Under the pieces are notes generated by a model that saw only the letters and a program-made list of their open reading frames with translations, searched no databases and was not told where the DNA came from. A stretch of 64,000 nucleotides of DNA from Ferirhizobium litorale (GTDB lineage: Bacteria > Pseudomonadota > Alphaproteobacteria > Rhizobiales > Rhizobiaceae). A program made the position numbers and the translations under genes. The stretch lies in assembly GCA_030028905.1 (NCBI GenBank), contig JALDYZ010000012.1:62001-126000 (forward strand), written 5' to 3'. Positions 36,955 to 46,277 of the stretch are shown piece by piece. Positions within the stretch are counted from its first letter, which is position 1. Each line of letters starts with the position of its first letter.

Positions 36955-37296
36955 TCAGATCGCGGCGGTGACGATGAACTCGACCTTGTAGTCGGGCGTC
37001 GCCAGCTTGGCCTCGCTGGTGGCGCGGGCGGGCGTGTTGGCCGGGTCGACCCACGCTTCCCAGACGGCGTTCATCTCGCCGAAGGTCGACATGTCGGAGA
37101 GGTAGATGATCGTCTGCAGGACCTTCGACTTGTTCGTGCCCGCCTTGGCCAGCAGCGCGTCGACTTCGGCAAGGGCCGACCGGCACTGTTCGGTCACCGT
37201 CGCGCCTTCGCCAACCTGGCCGGCGAGATAGACGGTGTTGCCGTGGATGACGATGTCGCTCATGCGGGGGCCGACGTCGATACGCTTGATGGTCAT
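36955..37296 (-). CDS. RidA family enamine/imine deaminase-like protein
   Basis: 113 residues, normal for the YjgF/YER057c/UK114 trimer. RidA hydrolyses reactive 2-aminoacrylate-type imines. Family features: the N-terminal SDIVIHGNTVYLAGQVG, PARATSEAKLA with the substrate-carboxylate Arg, and a C-terminal EFIVTA glutamate. The subgroup is not archetypal RidA (the IGPYSQ-type segment is replaced by RMSDIV), so the exact reaction is open. Confidence 0.87.
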   Translation of the reverse strand: MTIKRIDVGPRMSDIVIHGNTVYLAGQVGEGATVTEQCRSALAEVDALLAKAGTNKSKVLQTIIYLSDMSTFGEMNAVWEAWVDPANTPARATSEAKLATPDYKVEFIVTAAI

Positions 37297-37394
37297 GGGA
37301 TGCTCCTCAGTTTGAATCTATGAAATTGACGTGCGCCACACCGCCGTCGGCCGGTCACGACCGGGCCGTGCGATGACGAAAGCCGTAGCCGCAA

Positions 37395-37733
37395 TCAGGC
37401 GCGAATGTGCAGGGTCTGCTGGTAGACGGCCGTGGAGCGGGCGCCCGAGCGGCAGTAGCCGAGCATCGGCCGAGGAAACTCGTCGAGTGCATCCACCATC
37501 TGGGTCACAGCATCGGCGGTCACGCCCATCGGGCCGACCGGGATATGGGTGATGCTGAGGCCGAGTTCTTCGGCGCGCTTGGCGATATCGGCAAAAAGCG
37601 GCTGGTCGGGGCTCTCATGGTCGGGGCGATGGCAGACGATCGACTGGAACCCGAGGGCCTTAATCTGGTCGAGGTCCTCGACCGTGATCTGTCCGCTGAC
37701 CGAGTATTCGTCGTTGATTTGCCGGATATCCAT
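37395..37733 (-). CDS. TIGR01244/DUF442 family protein (phosphatase-like, sulfur-transfer context)
   Basis: 112 residues from the ATG after AAGGGATGCACC. Single DUF442 domain: MDIRQINDEYSVSGQI at the start, GFQSIVCHRPD, and the C-terminal CRSGARS loop resembling a dual-specificity phosphatase P-loop with a reactive Cys. In other proteobacteria this domain is joined to a persulfide dioxygenase (Blh) in sulfide detoxification; here it is free-standing and no such partner is adjacent, so its role is open. Confidence 0.8.
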   Translation of the reverse strand: MDIRQINDEYSVSGQITVEDLDQIKALGFQSIVCHRPDHESPDQPLFADIAKRAEELGLSITHIPVGPMGVTADAVTQMVDALDEFPRPMLGYCRSGARSTAVYQQTLHIRA

Positions 37734-37807
37734 GGTGCATCCCTTTCGAAACTGCAGGTGGTTTCCTCTACGCTGCGGCGCTGCAGTCGTCAATCACGCG
37801 ATTGGGC

Positions 37808-38656
37808 TCACGCCCCGATGAAGGTGAAGCTCAGCGCATAGTCGCGGCTTTCCCGTGGCTTCAGCATGGTGAACTCGCCGCCCGCTCCGAGTTCGGCTCG
37901 CGAAACCCAACGGTGCGAGACGGGCTCGATACCGAACACGTGCGCCGGGGCCTTCTGGTTTCGCCAGATCTGCAGGTGCGGCAGCGTATCGGTACGGAAC
38001 GACACCTTGAGGCTGCGGCCGCCAATTGCGGCTATCGGCCCAAGCGTGATCGTTGCCCATTCCTCGCCCGCGCGTTCAGCCAGCACGCAGAAGACGCCGC
38101 CGTCGCCCTCCCCGAAGGCCCAGGGAAAGCCTCCTCCTTCAAGCATAGCACCCGCCAGGCGCACGCCGTCGTCGAAATGCCTGGCGCCGATGTTCATGTG
38201 GTACATCAGGAAGGCGGGGAAAGCCGCAGTGCCGGTGTTTGTCACCCGGTCGTTGAGATGCACCACCCCCGTTGCGGCATCGATGCGCCAGCGCCGCGAA
38301 AGCAGTGCGGTCCCGCCCTGCGCGAGTTGCACCGCGACCTCGGCCTCGCAGACCGCATCGCCGTTGTCGTCGGTGGTGGTCAGCAGCACCTTCGCCGGAT
38401 GCGACGAGAACGATCCGTGCAGCGGATACTTGCGACCGTCGGCCGCCCCCTCGATCGGCTCGGGATGGCGGATGTGGTCCGGGCCGCAGGTAAAGAGGAA
38501 GCCTTCCAGCGAATGGTCGATACGCGGGTCGCCGTCGTCCGGAATGGCTCGGTGCGGCGAAAGATCGACACCGTCGACGATACATGCACCGATATCGAGC
38601 ACGGATCCCGGATCGAGCGTCAGCCTCGGCCCCCTCGCCGCATAGAATTCCATCAT
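37808..38656 (-). CDS. Aldose 1-epimerase-like (DUF4432-type) protein
   Basis: 282 residues from the ATG after AAGGGGAAGCAGCA. All-beta galactose-mutarotase-like protein: the segments HSLEGFLFTCGPDHIRHP, YPLHGSFSSHPA and FPAFLMYHMNIG hold histidines and acids placed like those of aldose epimerases. No signal peptide, so intracellular. It probably acts on a sugar or sugar-like ligand; no sugar operon adjoins, so the substrate is unknown. Confidence 0.75.
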   Translation of the reverse strand: MMEFYAARGPRLTLDPGSVLDIGACIVDGVDLSPHRAIPDDGDPRIDHSLEGFLFTCGPDHIRHPEPIEGAADGRKYPLHGSFSSHPAKVLLTTTDDNGDAVCEAEVAVQLAQGGTALLSRRWRIDAATGVVHLNDRVTNTGTAAFPAFLMYHMNIGARHFDDGVRLAGAMLEGGGFPWAFGEGDGGVFCVLAERAGEEWATITLGPIAAIGGRSLKVSFRTDTLPHLQIWRNQKAPAHVFGIEPVSHRWVSRAELGAGGEFTMLKPRESRDYALSFTFIGA

Positions 38657-38869
38657 TGCTGCTTCCCCTTGCATTTCATGTCCCGTGCCCTACCTGCGGG
38701 CAGACAACCGGTCGCATATAATCAGAACGCCAAACTTGCACGGAAATGGATAAATCATGCAAATCTTTCGATAAATTAACTTTTCATTCACCACACATCC
38801 ATGATTTTCACACTAGCGACAAATTTGCAGTGTGAGACGCGGATCGACCGCCTTGAGGAACGCTTGAGC

Positions 38870-40246
38870 ATGACGCCCTTGATTCGAACCAGTTTGCACC
38901 TGATGACGATGGTATCGGCGCTGGCTCTGTGCATGCCTGCGGCCACAGCTCAGGATCAATTCCGCCGTCCGAGCCAGCAGACCATCCTGGTCACGCCGCA
39001 GGGCGACATTCTCGACTATGTCCCGGAGGCCGGCGAGGTCACGATTCGCCAGGATGGGCGCGGCCGGCGGGTCCTGATCGACCACTACGGAAACGTCGTT
39101 GCCACCGAAATGCGCGCCGACCGCTACTTCGCCAGGATGCAGCAAGAGCAGCAGAATGGCTCCTATGATTCCTACGGCGAGGACGGGGGATTCGATGCCC
39201 GCGACCCTGGCGCCGTGACCGGTTCCGTAGAGCCGGGAGCCGTCACTCGTCAACCGCTCGACGATCAGGCTATGCCGCCGGCCCTGGACGAAAACGGCTT
39301 TCCCGCCGCGCCCGATGGGCCCGATACGCTGGCCGCACTCCCCGCCCCGTCGATGCACGAGGACCCGATTACCAAGGAACCCGTCTTCAAGCTCAACGGC
39401 AAGTCGAAGCCGGAGATCCTGGCTTTGCAGGTCTTCCTCGACAGGCAGGGCGTTTCTCCCGGCGTCATCGACGGCCACATGGGCAGCAATGTCACCAAGT
39501 CGATCCTTGCCTATGAGCAGATGACCGGCGAGAAACTCGATCCGAACGATACCGACTACATCCTCGAGCAGTTGCGCCTGTCCGGCGGGCTGGCGATCAC
39601 GCACTACGAAATCACGCCCGCCGATGCCGCCGGCCCCTATGTGGCGGAGATCCCCGACGACTACTCGCAGAAGGCCCTGCTGCCGTCGCTCGCCTACACC
39701 TCGACTGCGGAAATGCTGGCCGAGCGCTTTCACATGGACGAGAACTTCCTGCGCGAACTCAATCCCGGCGTCGACTTCACCATTCCCGGCACGATCATCA
39801 AGGTCGTCAATCCGGGTCAGCCGAAGAAGGGCGAAGTTGCCCGAATCATTGCCGACAAGGGACGCAAGCAGGTGCTTGCCTATGACAACGGGGGCAATCT
39901 GGTCGCCGCCTATCCGGCGAGCATCGGCTCCTCCGACACCCCCTCGCCCTCCGGCATCGTGACCGTCGAGCGCGTCGCGCTCAATCCGGGCTACACCTAC
40001 AACCCGAAGATCAACTTCCAGCAGGGCGGCAACGACAAGATCCTCAACATACCGCCAGGCCCCAACGGCCCGGTTGGCACGGTGTGGATGGCGCTCTCGA
40101 AACCGACCTACGGCATCCACGGCACACCGGAACCGTCGAAGATCGGACGCACACAGAGCCATGGCTGCATTCGCCTGACGAACTGGGATGCCACCGAGCT
40201 TGCCAAGATGACGAAGCCGGGCGTGACCGTCGAATTCATGGATTGA
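38870..40246 (+). CDS. L,D-transpeptidase (YkuD) with peptidoglycan-binding domain
   Basis: 458 residues from the ATG nine bases after GAGGAAC. Signal peptide (LHLMTMVSALALCMPAATAQ), a variable 130-residue region, a PG_binding_1 domain near 180-235 (LALQVFLDRQGVSPGVIDG), a LysM-like middle, and a YkuD domain with the catalytic block HGTPEP...SHGCIRL (His and Cys intact). It would form 3-3 cross-links or attach proteins to the wall in the periplasm. Rhizobiales carry many such enzymes and use them in polar growth. Confidence 0.92.
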   Translation: MTPLIRTSLHLMTMVSALALCMPAATAQDQFRRPSQQTILVTPQGDILDYVPEAGEVTIRQDGRGRRVLIDHYGNVVATEMRADRYFARMQQEQQNGSYDSYGEDGGFDARDPGAVTGSVEPGAVTRQPLDDQAMPPALDENGFPAAPDGPDTLAALPAPSMHEDPITKEPVFKLNGKSKPEILALQVFLDRQGVSPGVIDGHMGSNVTKSILAYEQMTGEKLDPNDTDYILEQLRLSGGLAITHYEITPADAAGPYVAEIPDDYSQKALLPSLAYTSTAEMLAERFHMDENFLRELNPGVDFTIPGTIIKVVNPGQPKKGEVARIIADKGRKQVLAYDNGGNLVAAYPASIGSSDTPSPSGIVTVERVALNPGYTYNPKINFQQGGNDKILNIPPGPNGPVGTVWMALSKPTYGIHGTPEPSKIGRTQSHGCIRLTNWDATELAKMTKPGVTVEFMD

Positions 40247-40249
40247 TCG

Positions 40250-40963
40250 TTACGCGGCCCTGGAAATCAGCGGCCCGGTCAGCCGGGCGCTGGCTGGCAG
40301 ACGGACCGGCAGCATGCGCATCATTTCCTCGGCAAAGGCACGGGCGTTTTCTTGCGCCTTGTCGAGGTTGCTGACGCGGGCAGGATCCATGGACTGCAGG
40401 GTACCGCCGCAGTCGAAGATGTCGCGAAACGCGGAGCGCTCGATGATTGCGGTCTCCAGCACGGGAACCTGGCGTTCGTTGAGGAGCGCCTTGATCGTCT
40501 GCAGGGCGCGTGTCGTGACCAGCGAATTGACCCGGGTCAGCACCACCGAATGGGCGATATGCACCCGTTCACGTTCCGCGAGGCACTGCAGGAGCTCCAG
40601 CACCTGCGCCCCGCCGCGCGCGTCCATCGCACAGCCCTGAATGGGAATGAGGACGTGATCGGACAGACCGATCGCGGTGGCCAGCAGCGGGTTGCGATCA
40701 CCGGGGAGATCGATGATGAAGTAGTCGGTGCTGCCCTTGTTTTCGCTGATATGCAGCGGTAGCGACGCAGTCGTCACGCTGTCGATGACCGAGATGTTGC
40801 GAATGTTGCCGGAGATCTCGTGCCAGCGGGAGATCCAGTGCTGCGGGTCGGCATCGAGGATGGTGACGCGGTATCCGCGCCGCGCCAGTTCGGTCGAGAG
40901 CAGCAGGACGGCTGTGGTCTTGCCCGCTCCACCCTTGGTATTGGCAAATGTAATGACTGGCAT
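40250..40963 (-). CDS. ParA/VirC1-like ATPase
   Basis: 237 residues from the ATG after GAGGACCGAA. Deviant Walker A KGGAGKTT near residues 10-17, with the signature Lys, LDADPQ and DLPGD, i.e. a MinD/ParA-type dimeric ATPase. Without an N-terminal DNA-binding domain it is the short type, like VirC1 of Agrobacterium and orphan chromosomal ParA proteins that position cargo. No parB or repABC genes are near. Convergent with the L,D-transpeptidase gene (3-base gap). Confidence 0.85.
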   Translation of the reverse strand: MPVITFANTKGGAGKTTAVLLLSTELARRGYRVTILDADPQHWISRWHEISGNIRNISVIDSVTTASLPLHISENKGSTDYFIIDLPGDRNPLLATAIGLSDHVLIPIQGCAMDARGGAQVLELLQCLAERERVHIAHSVVLTRVNSLVTTRALQTIKALLNERQVPVLETAIIERSAFRDIFDCGGTLQSMDPARVSNLDKAQENARAFAEEMMRMLPVRLPASARLTGPLISRAA

Positions 40964-41133
40964 TTCGGTCCTCGGCGGCATTCTGTGAGCGAGGTATCGC
41001 CCGTTGACGCATCGGTGATGCGGTTAACCCATTCTTTCGAAATTTGGTTAACGAAGTCTAAACAAAGGCCCTTCTGGCCAGTCGTCCTTAACCAAGGCAA
41101 TCTTTAACGCTGGCGCCAACAGACTGTTTTTCA

Positions 41134-41163
41134 ACAAAAAACCCGGAAACTGGGTTTCCGGGT
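41134..41163 (-). terminator. Intrinsic terminator at the end of the TRAP/gamma-glutamyl operon
   Basis: Minus strand: ACCCGGAAAC-cca-GTTTCCGGGT, a perfect 10-bp stem with a 3-base loop, followed by TTTTTG. It starts 28 bases after the alcohol dehydrogenase stop and marks the operon end. Confidence 0.93.
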
Positions 41164-41191
41164 CCTTTGCAATCGTTAAGAGGCCCTGGCC

Positions 41192-42337
41192 TCAGAAGCA
41201 CTCGAGGAACAGCGCCTTGGTGTTTTCCAGCGTCATCTGCACCGGATTGCCGCCGCAGCTCGGATCCTCGATCGCCATCGCCGTCAGTTCGTCGATGCGG
41301 TCCGGCTTGATGCCCATGGCGGTGAGGTTTTCCGGTACGCCGAGTTCGGTCCGCAGCGACAGCACGTAGTCGTAGAAGCCGTCGAAGCCGCCGGAAATAC
41401 CGAGATAGGCGGCGGCCTGGGCGATCTTGCCCTCGATCGCCGGTCGGTTGAAGCGCAGGACCGGCGGCATCACCACCGCGTTCGTCATGCCGTGGTGGGT
41501 GTTGTAGACCGCGCCGATCGGATGCGACAGCGAATGGATCGCGCCGAGCCCCTTCTGGAATGCGACCGCCCCCATGGCGGCGGCCGCCATCATGTTGGTG
41601 CGCGCCTCGATATCGGTCCCGTCCGTGTAGGCGCGTGGCAGGAACTCCTTGACGAGCCGCATGCCTTCGAGCGCGATGCCCTGGCTCATCGGATGGTAGA
41701 ACGGCGAGGAATAGGCCTCGAGGCAATGGGCGAAGGCATCCATGCCGGTGCCGGCGGTAATCACCTTCGGCATGCCGACCGTCAGTTCCGGGTCGCAGAT
41801 GACGATGCCCGGCAGGAACTTCGGATGGAAGATAATCTTCTTCACATGGGTTTCGGAATTGGTGATGACGCTGGCGCGCCCTACTTCCGAACCGGTTCCC
41901 GCCGTCGTCGGCACCGCCACGATCGGCGCGATGCCTTCGACGCTGGCGCGGGTCCACCAGTCGCCGATGTCCTCGAAGTCCCAGACCGGCCGGGACTGGC
42001 CGGCCATGAAGGCGACTGCCTTGCCGAGGTCGAGGCCGGAACCGCCGCCGAAGGCGACGACGCCGTCATGGCCGCCGGCCTTGAACGCCTTCACGCCGGC
42101 GTCGAGGTTCTTCTCGTTGGGATTGGGGTCGACATCGGCGAAAATGGCACGTCCCAATCCGGCTGCATCGAGAATGTCGAGCGCGTTCTGGGTGATCGCC
42201 ATCGAGGCGAGGCCGCGATCGGTGACCAAGAGCGGCTTCCTGATGCCCAGCGCCTTGCAGGCGTCCGCCAGCTCCTTGATCCGCCCCGCCCCCATCTTGA
42301 CGGCGGTCGGATAGCTCCAGTTTGCGACAATGCTCAT
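41192..42337 (-). CDS. Iron-containing (group III) alcohol dehydrogenase
   Basis: 381 residues. N-terminal NAD domain with GGGSGLDLGKA (GGGSxxDxxK) and VPTTAGTGSEV; C-terminal metal domain with metal-site histidines in HCLEAY, HSLSHPIGA and HHGMTNAVV. Oxidises primary alcohols or reduces aldehydes with NAD. The ATG overlaps the stop of the aldehyde dehydrogenase gene (ATGA), so both enzymes are made together and probably act in sequence on the same carbon. Last gene of the operon. Confidence 0.92.
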   Translation of the reverse strand: MSIVANWSYPTAVKMGAGRIKELADACKALGIRKPLLVTDRGLASMAITQNALDILDAAGLGRAIFADVDPNPNEKNLDAGVKAFKAGGHDGVVAFGGGSGLDLGKAVAFMAGQSRPVWDFEDIGDWWTRASVEGIAPIVAVPTTAGTGSEVGRASVITNSETHVKKIIFHPKFLPGIVICDPELTVGMPKVITAGTGMDAFAHCLEAYSSPFYHPMSQGIALEGMRLVKEFLPRAYTDGTDIEARTNMMAAAAMGAVAFQKGLGAIHSLSHPIGAVYNTHHGMTNAVVMPPVLRFNRPAIEGKIAQAAAYLGISGGFDGFYDYVLSLRTELGVPENLTAMGIKPDRIDELTAMAIEDPSCGGNPVQMTLENTKALFLECF

Positions 42338-43719
42338 TTCGTGACTTTCTTGAGGTGGTAGGATTTCGGGCGGGTCAGGTTGTGGAAGCCAAGCACCGAC
42401 AGCGAGCCGCCACGGCCGGTTTCCTTGCAGCCGGTCCACACCAGCGCCGGATCGAGATAGTCGGCGCGGTTCATGAAGACCGTGCCGGTTTCGACCTCGC
42501 GACCGATGCGGGCGGCGCGGGCGGGGTCCTGGGTCCACAGCGAAGCGGTCAGGCCGTACTTGCTGTCATTCATCAGTTCAATGGCTTCGTCGTCGCTCTT
42601 TACCTTCATGATGCCGACTGCCGGCCCGAAGGTTTCCTCGCGCATGAACTCCATCGAATGGTCGACATCGACGAGGACCTGCGGCATCAGGTAGGCGCCG
42701 CCGTCGTCCTGCGGGAAGAGCTTCGGATCGACGAGTGCCTTGGCGCCCTTGGACACGGCATCGGCCACCTGTGCGCGCACGGTCGCGGCAAAGCGTTTGT
42801 TGGCCATCGGCCCGAGTGTTGTTTCCGGATCGAGCGGGTTGCCGAGCTTGTAGTTCGAGACCCAGGCGACCGACTTTTCGACGAAGGCGTCGTAGAGCTT
42901 CTCGTTCACATAGATGCGCTCGATGCCGCAGCAGCACTGCCCGGAATTGTAGGTCGCCCCATCCATCAGCGTATCGACGGCTGCGTCGAGGTCCGCATCC
43001 TCCATCACATAGCCCGGGTCCTTGCCCCCGAGTTCGAGCCCGACACCGGCGAAGGTTCCGGCCGCGGCGCGCTCTATCGAGCGTCCGCCCTCGACCGAGC
43101 CGGTGAAGTTGATAAAGTTGAAGCTTCCCGCCGCGATCAAAGCCGAGGTCGTGGCATGGTCGAGGAACACGTTCTGGAACACGTCGTCCGGTACGCCCGC
43201 CTCGACAAACGCACGCACCATGCGCTCGCCGACGAGCAATGTCTGGCTGGCGTGCTTGATGATGACGGTGTTGCCGGCCATCAGCGCCGGGGCAACCGTG
43301 TTGATCGCCGTCATGTAGGGATAGTTCCACGGCGCGATGACAAAGACGACGCCGTGCGCCTCCCGTTCGATGCGGCGCTCGAAGCTGGCGCTGGATTCGA
43401 CCTCAATTGGCGCCAGCGCATCGGCAGCGATCGCGGCGACGTAGTTCGACCGCTCGTTGAAGCCCTTGAATTCGCCGCCGTAACGTACCGGACGGCCCAT
43501 CTGCCAGGCGATTTCCGGGACCACTTCGTCGGCCATTTCGTTCAGCCGGGCAACACCCTTCAACACCAGTTGGACCCGCTCCTCGAGCGGCCGGCGGGCC
43601 CAGGCCTTCTGGGCCTTGCGGGCGCGGGCGACGACCTCGGCCGCCGCCTCCAGAGACATGGCCGGACGTTCGGCATAGACCGAACCGTCGATGGGGGAAA
43701 TGCATTGGATCACTGTCAC
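42334..43719 (-). CDS. Aldehyde dehydrogenase (NAD(P)-dependent)
   Basis: 461 residues, a slightly short ALDH. NAD fold PWNYPYMTAINTVAPALMAGN, general base Glu at about 229 (LELGGKDP), catalytic Cys at about 263 in SGQCCCGIERIYV, and ETFGP near the C-terminus. Three Cys in a row at the active site are unusual but seen in succinate-semialdehyde-like ALDHs. Between the GS-like ligase (24 bases) and the alcohol dehydrogenase (overlap), it most likely oxidises a gamma-glutamylated aldehyde or a related one to the acid. Confidence 0.9.
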   Translation of the reverse strand: MTVIQCISPIDGSVYAERPAMSLEAAAEVVARARKAQKAWARRPLEERVQLVLKGVARLNEMADEVVPEIAWQMGRPVRYGGEFKGFNERSNYVAAIAADALAPIEVESSASFERRIEREAHGVVFVIAPWNYPYMTAINTVAPALMAGNTVIIKHASQTLLVGERMVRAFVEAGVPDDVFQNVFLDHATTSALIAAGSFNFINFTGSVEGGRSIERAAAGTFAGVGLELGGKDPGYVMEDADLDAAVDTLMDGATYNSGQCCCGIERIYVNEKLYDAFVEKSVAWVSNYKLGNPLDPETTLGPMANKRFAATVRAQVADAVSKGAKALVDPKLFPQDDGGAYLMPQVLVDVDHSMEFMREETFGPAVGIMKVKSDDEAIELMNDSKYGLTASLWTQDPARAARIGREVETGTVFMNRADYLDPALVWTGCKETGRGGSLSVLGFHNLTRPKSYHLKKVTK

Positions 43720-43743
43720 GATCGAATTCCTGTTATTGTTGGT

Positions 43744-45120
43744 TCAAGCTCTTTCAAAACCGCGAGCAACTTCCCAATCGGTTACGCGGCGGTCGTATTC
43801 CTCCTGCTCCCAGTTGGCCGCCCGCACATAGTGATCGATCACGTCGTCGCCGAAAGCGGCGCGGAGCATCTGCGAATGTGCAAGTGCCGAGGTCGCATCG
43901 CGCAACGTGCGGGGTATTTCTCGCACCTCGCCGGCACCGTAAGCATCTCCCACGAAGGGGGCTTCCAGTTCAAGCTTCTTCTCGATTCCGTCGATGCCTG
44001 CGGCAATGAGCGCGGCCATGGCAAGATAGGGATTGAGATCGGAGCCACCGACGCGGCACTCGATGCGGATCGCCTTGGTGCCGTCACCGCAAAGACGGTA
44101 TCCGGCGGTGCGGTTGTCCTTGCTCCAGATCGCCTTGGTGGGCGCGAAAGTGCCGGCCATGAAGCGCTTGTAGGAGTTTATGTAAGGCGCGAGGAAATAA
44201 GTGATCTCGCTAGCGTACGCGAGCAGCCCGGCCACGTAGTGCTTCATGGTCTCCGACATGCCGTATTTGCCGTTCTCGTCATGGAAAAGCGACGTCTTGC
44301 CGTCGGCGCTCCACAGCGACTGGTGGATGTGGGAGGAGCTTCCCGCCGCGCTGTAGTTCCATTTGGCAAGGAAGGTGATTGCCTTGCCGCGCGACCAGGC
44401 GATCTCCTTGCAGGCGTTCTTGATGATGACGTGACGATCGGCCATGGTCAGTGCATCGGCATAGCGCACGTTGATCTCTTCCTGACCGGCCGACGCTTCC
44501 CCCTTGGAGTTCTCGACCGGAATGCCGGCCCCCTGTAGGCCGTTGCGGATCGCCCGCATCACGTCTTCCTCCTTGGTGGTCTGGAAGATGTGGTAGTCCT
44601 CGTTGTACCCGCTGACGAGTTGCAGGTCGCGGTAGCCGGACGCGCGTGCATCGTCATAGGATTGGTCGAACAGGAAGAATTCGAGCTCGGTCGCCATGAA
44701 GGCGCTCATGCCCATGGCTTCCAGGCGCTTGACCTGCTTCTTGAGTATGGCCCGCGGCGAATGCGGCACATCCTCGTGGGTATGGTGGTCGAGCACGTCG
44801 CAAAGCACCAGCGCCGTGCCCTCGAGCCAGGGAATGCGGCGCAGCGTCGAAAGGTCCGGCTTCATCGTGTAGTCGCCGTAGCCCTTTTCCCAACTCGTCG
44901 CCTTGTAGCCGGAAACCGTCTCCATCTCCATGTCCGTCGCCAGCAGGTAGTTGCAGCTGTGCGTTTCCTTCCATGCGCTCTCGACGAAATACTGCGCCTG
45001 GAAACGCTTGCCCATCAGACGGCCCTGCATGTCCACCTGGCAGGCGAGAACGGTGTCGATGCGGCCCTCGGCAACATCCTTTTTGAGATCATCGAAGGTG
45101 TAGGTGCTACTCGAGCTCAT
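43744..45120 (-). CDS. Glutamine-synthetase-like gamma-glutamyl-amine ligase
   Basis: 458 residues from the ATG giving MSSSSTYTFDDLKKDV. Full GS fold: MATELEFFLF (catalytic Glu pair), GQEEINVRYADAL, GSSSHIHQSLW (ATP/ammonia region), and FMAGTFAPTKAIWSKDNRTAGYR. It is of the PuuA/GlnT/IpuC branch that joins glutamate to an amine by ATP, not housekeeping GlnA, judged by lack of the adenylylation-site Tyr context and by its neighbours. Preceded by a TRAP transporter and followed by two oxidising enzymes, so the amine is probably imported and then oxidised in protected form. Confidence 0.85.
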   Translation of the reverse strand: MSSSSTYTFDDLKKDVAEGRIDTVLACQVDMQGRLMGKRFQAQYFVESAWKETHSCNYLLATDMEMETVSGYKATSWEKGYGDYTMKPDLSTLRRIPWLEGTALVLCDVLDHHTHEDVPHSPRAILKKQVKRLEAMGMSAFMATELEFFLFDQSYDDARASGYRDLQLVSGYNEDYHIFQTTKEEDVMRAIRNGLQGAGIPVENSKGEASAGQEEINVRYADALTMADRHVIIKNACKEIAWSRGKAITFLAKWNYSAAGSSSHIHQSLWSADGKTSLFHDENGKYGMSETMKHYVAGLLAYASEITYFLAPYINSYKRFMAGTFAPTKAIWSKDNRTAGYRLCGDGTKAIRIECRVGGSDLNPYLAMAALIAAGIDGIEKKLELEAPFVGDAYGAGEVREIPRTLRDATSALAHSQMLRAAFGDDVIDHYVRAANWEQEEYDRRVTDWEVARGFERA

Positions 45121-45172
45121 TGGTCTATCCTGGTGTCGTTTCCCCCGGGCCTTCCCGCCCGGCATTCGCGTG

Positions 45173-45202
45173 CTGATCCGGAGCGCGCGCGCCCCGGATC
45201 AG
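45173..45202 (-). other. Intercistronic hairpin between dctP and the GS-like gene
   Basis: CTGATCCGG (45173-45181) pairs perfectly with CCGGATCAG (45194-45202), with a GC-repeat loop. No T-run follows, so it likely stabilises the dctP message rather than ending transcription. Confidence 0.55.
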
Positions 45203-45224
45203 ATGGCTTTCAATTCCCTTCCGC

Positions 45225-46277
45225 TCAGCTGTAGCGGTACGGAGGTCCTGCCTTTTCCATGGTGGAGCGGTACTTCTTGAGAATTTCGACGACCTTGGCG
45301 CAGCGCGGGCTGGTGGTGGCGATTTCATCCCAGAACTTCAGGGCCTCTTCCTCGACGGTCGCCCATTCCGCGTCCGGAATAGTGGTGAGTTTAAGCTTCG
45401 TGCCCTCGGCGCGCAGTTGCGCCTCGCCGCCCCAGTACCAGTACTGGCGGTAGTAGTGCGAGGAATCCATGCACAGCCGGAACAGCGTCTGCAGATGTTC
45501 CGGTACCTCATCCCAGCGTTCCTTGTTGGCGAAGAACGATCCGCACCAGGCGCCGGAAATGTTGTTGGTGAGGAAGTACTTGGTAACGTCCGCCCAGCCA
45601 ACCGTGTAGTCCTCGGTAATGCCCGACCAGGCGAGGCCGTCGAGTTCGCCGGTCTGCATGGCGACCTGGACATCCTCCCATGGCAGGGTGACCGGCACCA
45701 CGCCGAAGCGTGTCAGGAACTGCCCGGCGGTCGGGAAGGTGAAGATCCTGAGCCCCTTCAGATCGGCGAGGCTGTTGAGCGGCTTGTTGGTCGCGAAGTT
45801 GCAGGGGTCCCACGAGCCGGCGGACAGCCATTGCACGTTCTCGACCTCGCCATAGGCTTCGGCCCAGATCTCGTTGAGACCGTATTGGTGGAACAGGGTC
45901 GGCACGTCGAGGCTGTAGCGCGAGGCGAAGGGGAAGTAGCCGCCGAACACCTTGATGTCCACCGGCGAGGCCATCGAGTCATCGTCCGACTGAACGGCAT
46001 CTATCGTACCGGCCCGCATGGCACGGAACAGTTCGCCGGTCGGCACCAGCTGATCGGAGGTGTAGAGTTCGATTACCATCGCCCCGTTCGCCGCCTTGTT
46101 GAATGCATCGATGGCGGGCTTGATGACGTGTTCGGCGAGCGCCGGGCCGGCATAGGTCTGCAGACGCCACTTGATGACCTTGTCCTGCGCTTTCACATAT
46201 GGGGCGGCAAGCGTTACCGGTCCGACTGCAGCGGCCGCAAGACCGGCCTTCCTGAGAAAATCTCTTCTGTTGGTCAT
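45225..46277 (-). CDS. dctP: TRAP transporter substrate-binding protein DctP
   Basis: 350 residues from the ATG after GAGGGAAACAGCT. Signal with a twin-arginine-like MTNRRDFLRKAG and cut near YVKAQ, then a DctP/TakP fold: KWRLQTYAG, AMRAGTIDAVQ, LKGLRIFTFP and a Trp-rich C-terminal half. The NRRDF signal and the SYPH-type FFANKERW region resemble binding proteins of 2-oxo acid/ectoine-like types, but the ligand cannot be read. Partner of the membrane subunits directly upstream. Confidence 0.9.
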   Translation of the reverse strand: MTNRRDFLRKAGLAAAAVGPVTLAAPYVKAQDKVIKWRLQTYAGPALAEHVIKPAIDAFNKAANGAMVIELYTSDQLVPTGELFRAMRAGTIDAVQSDDDSMASPVDIKVFGGYFPFASRYSLDVPTLFHQYGLNEIWAEAYGEVENVQWLSAGSWDPCNFATNKPLNSLADLKGLRIFTFPTAGQFLTRFGVVPVTLPWEDVQVAMQTGELDGLAWSGITEDYTVGWADVTKYFLTNNISGAWCGSFFANKERWDEVPEHLQTLFRLCMDSSHYYRQYWYWGGEAQLRAEGTKLKLTTIPDAEWATVEEEALKFWDEIATTSPRCAKVVEILKKYRSTMEKAGPPYRYS

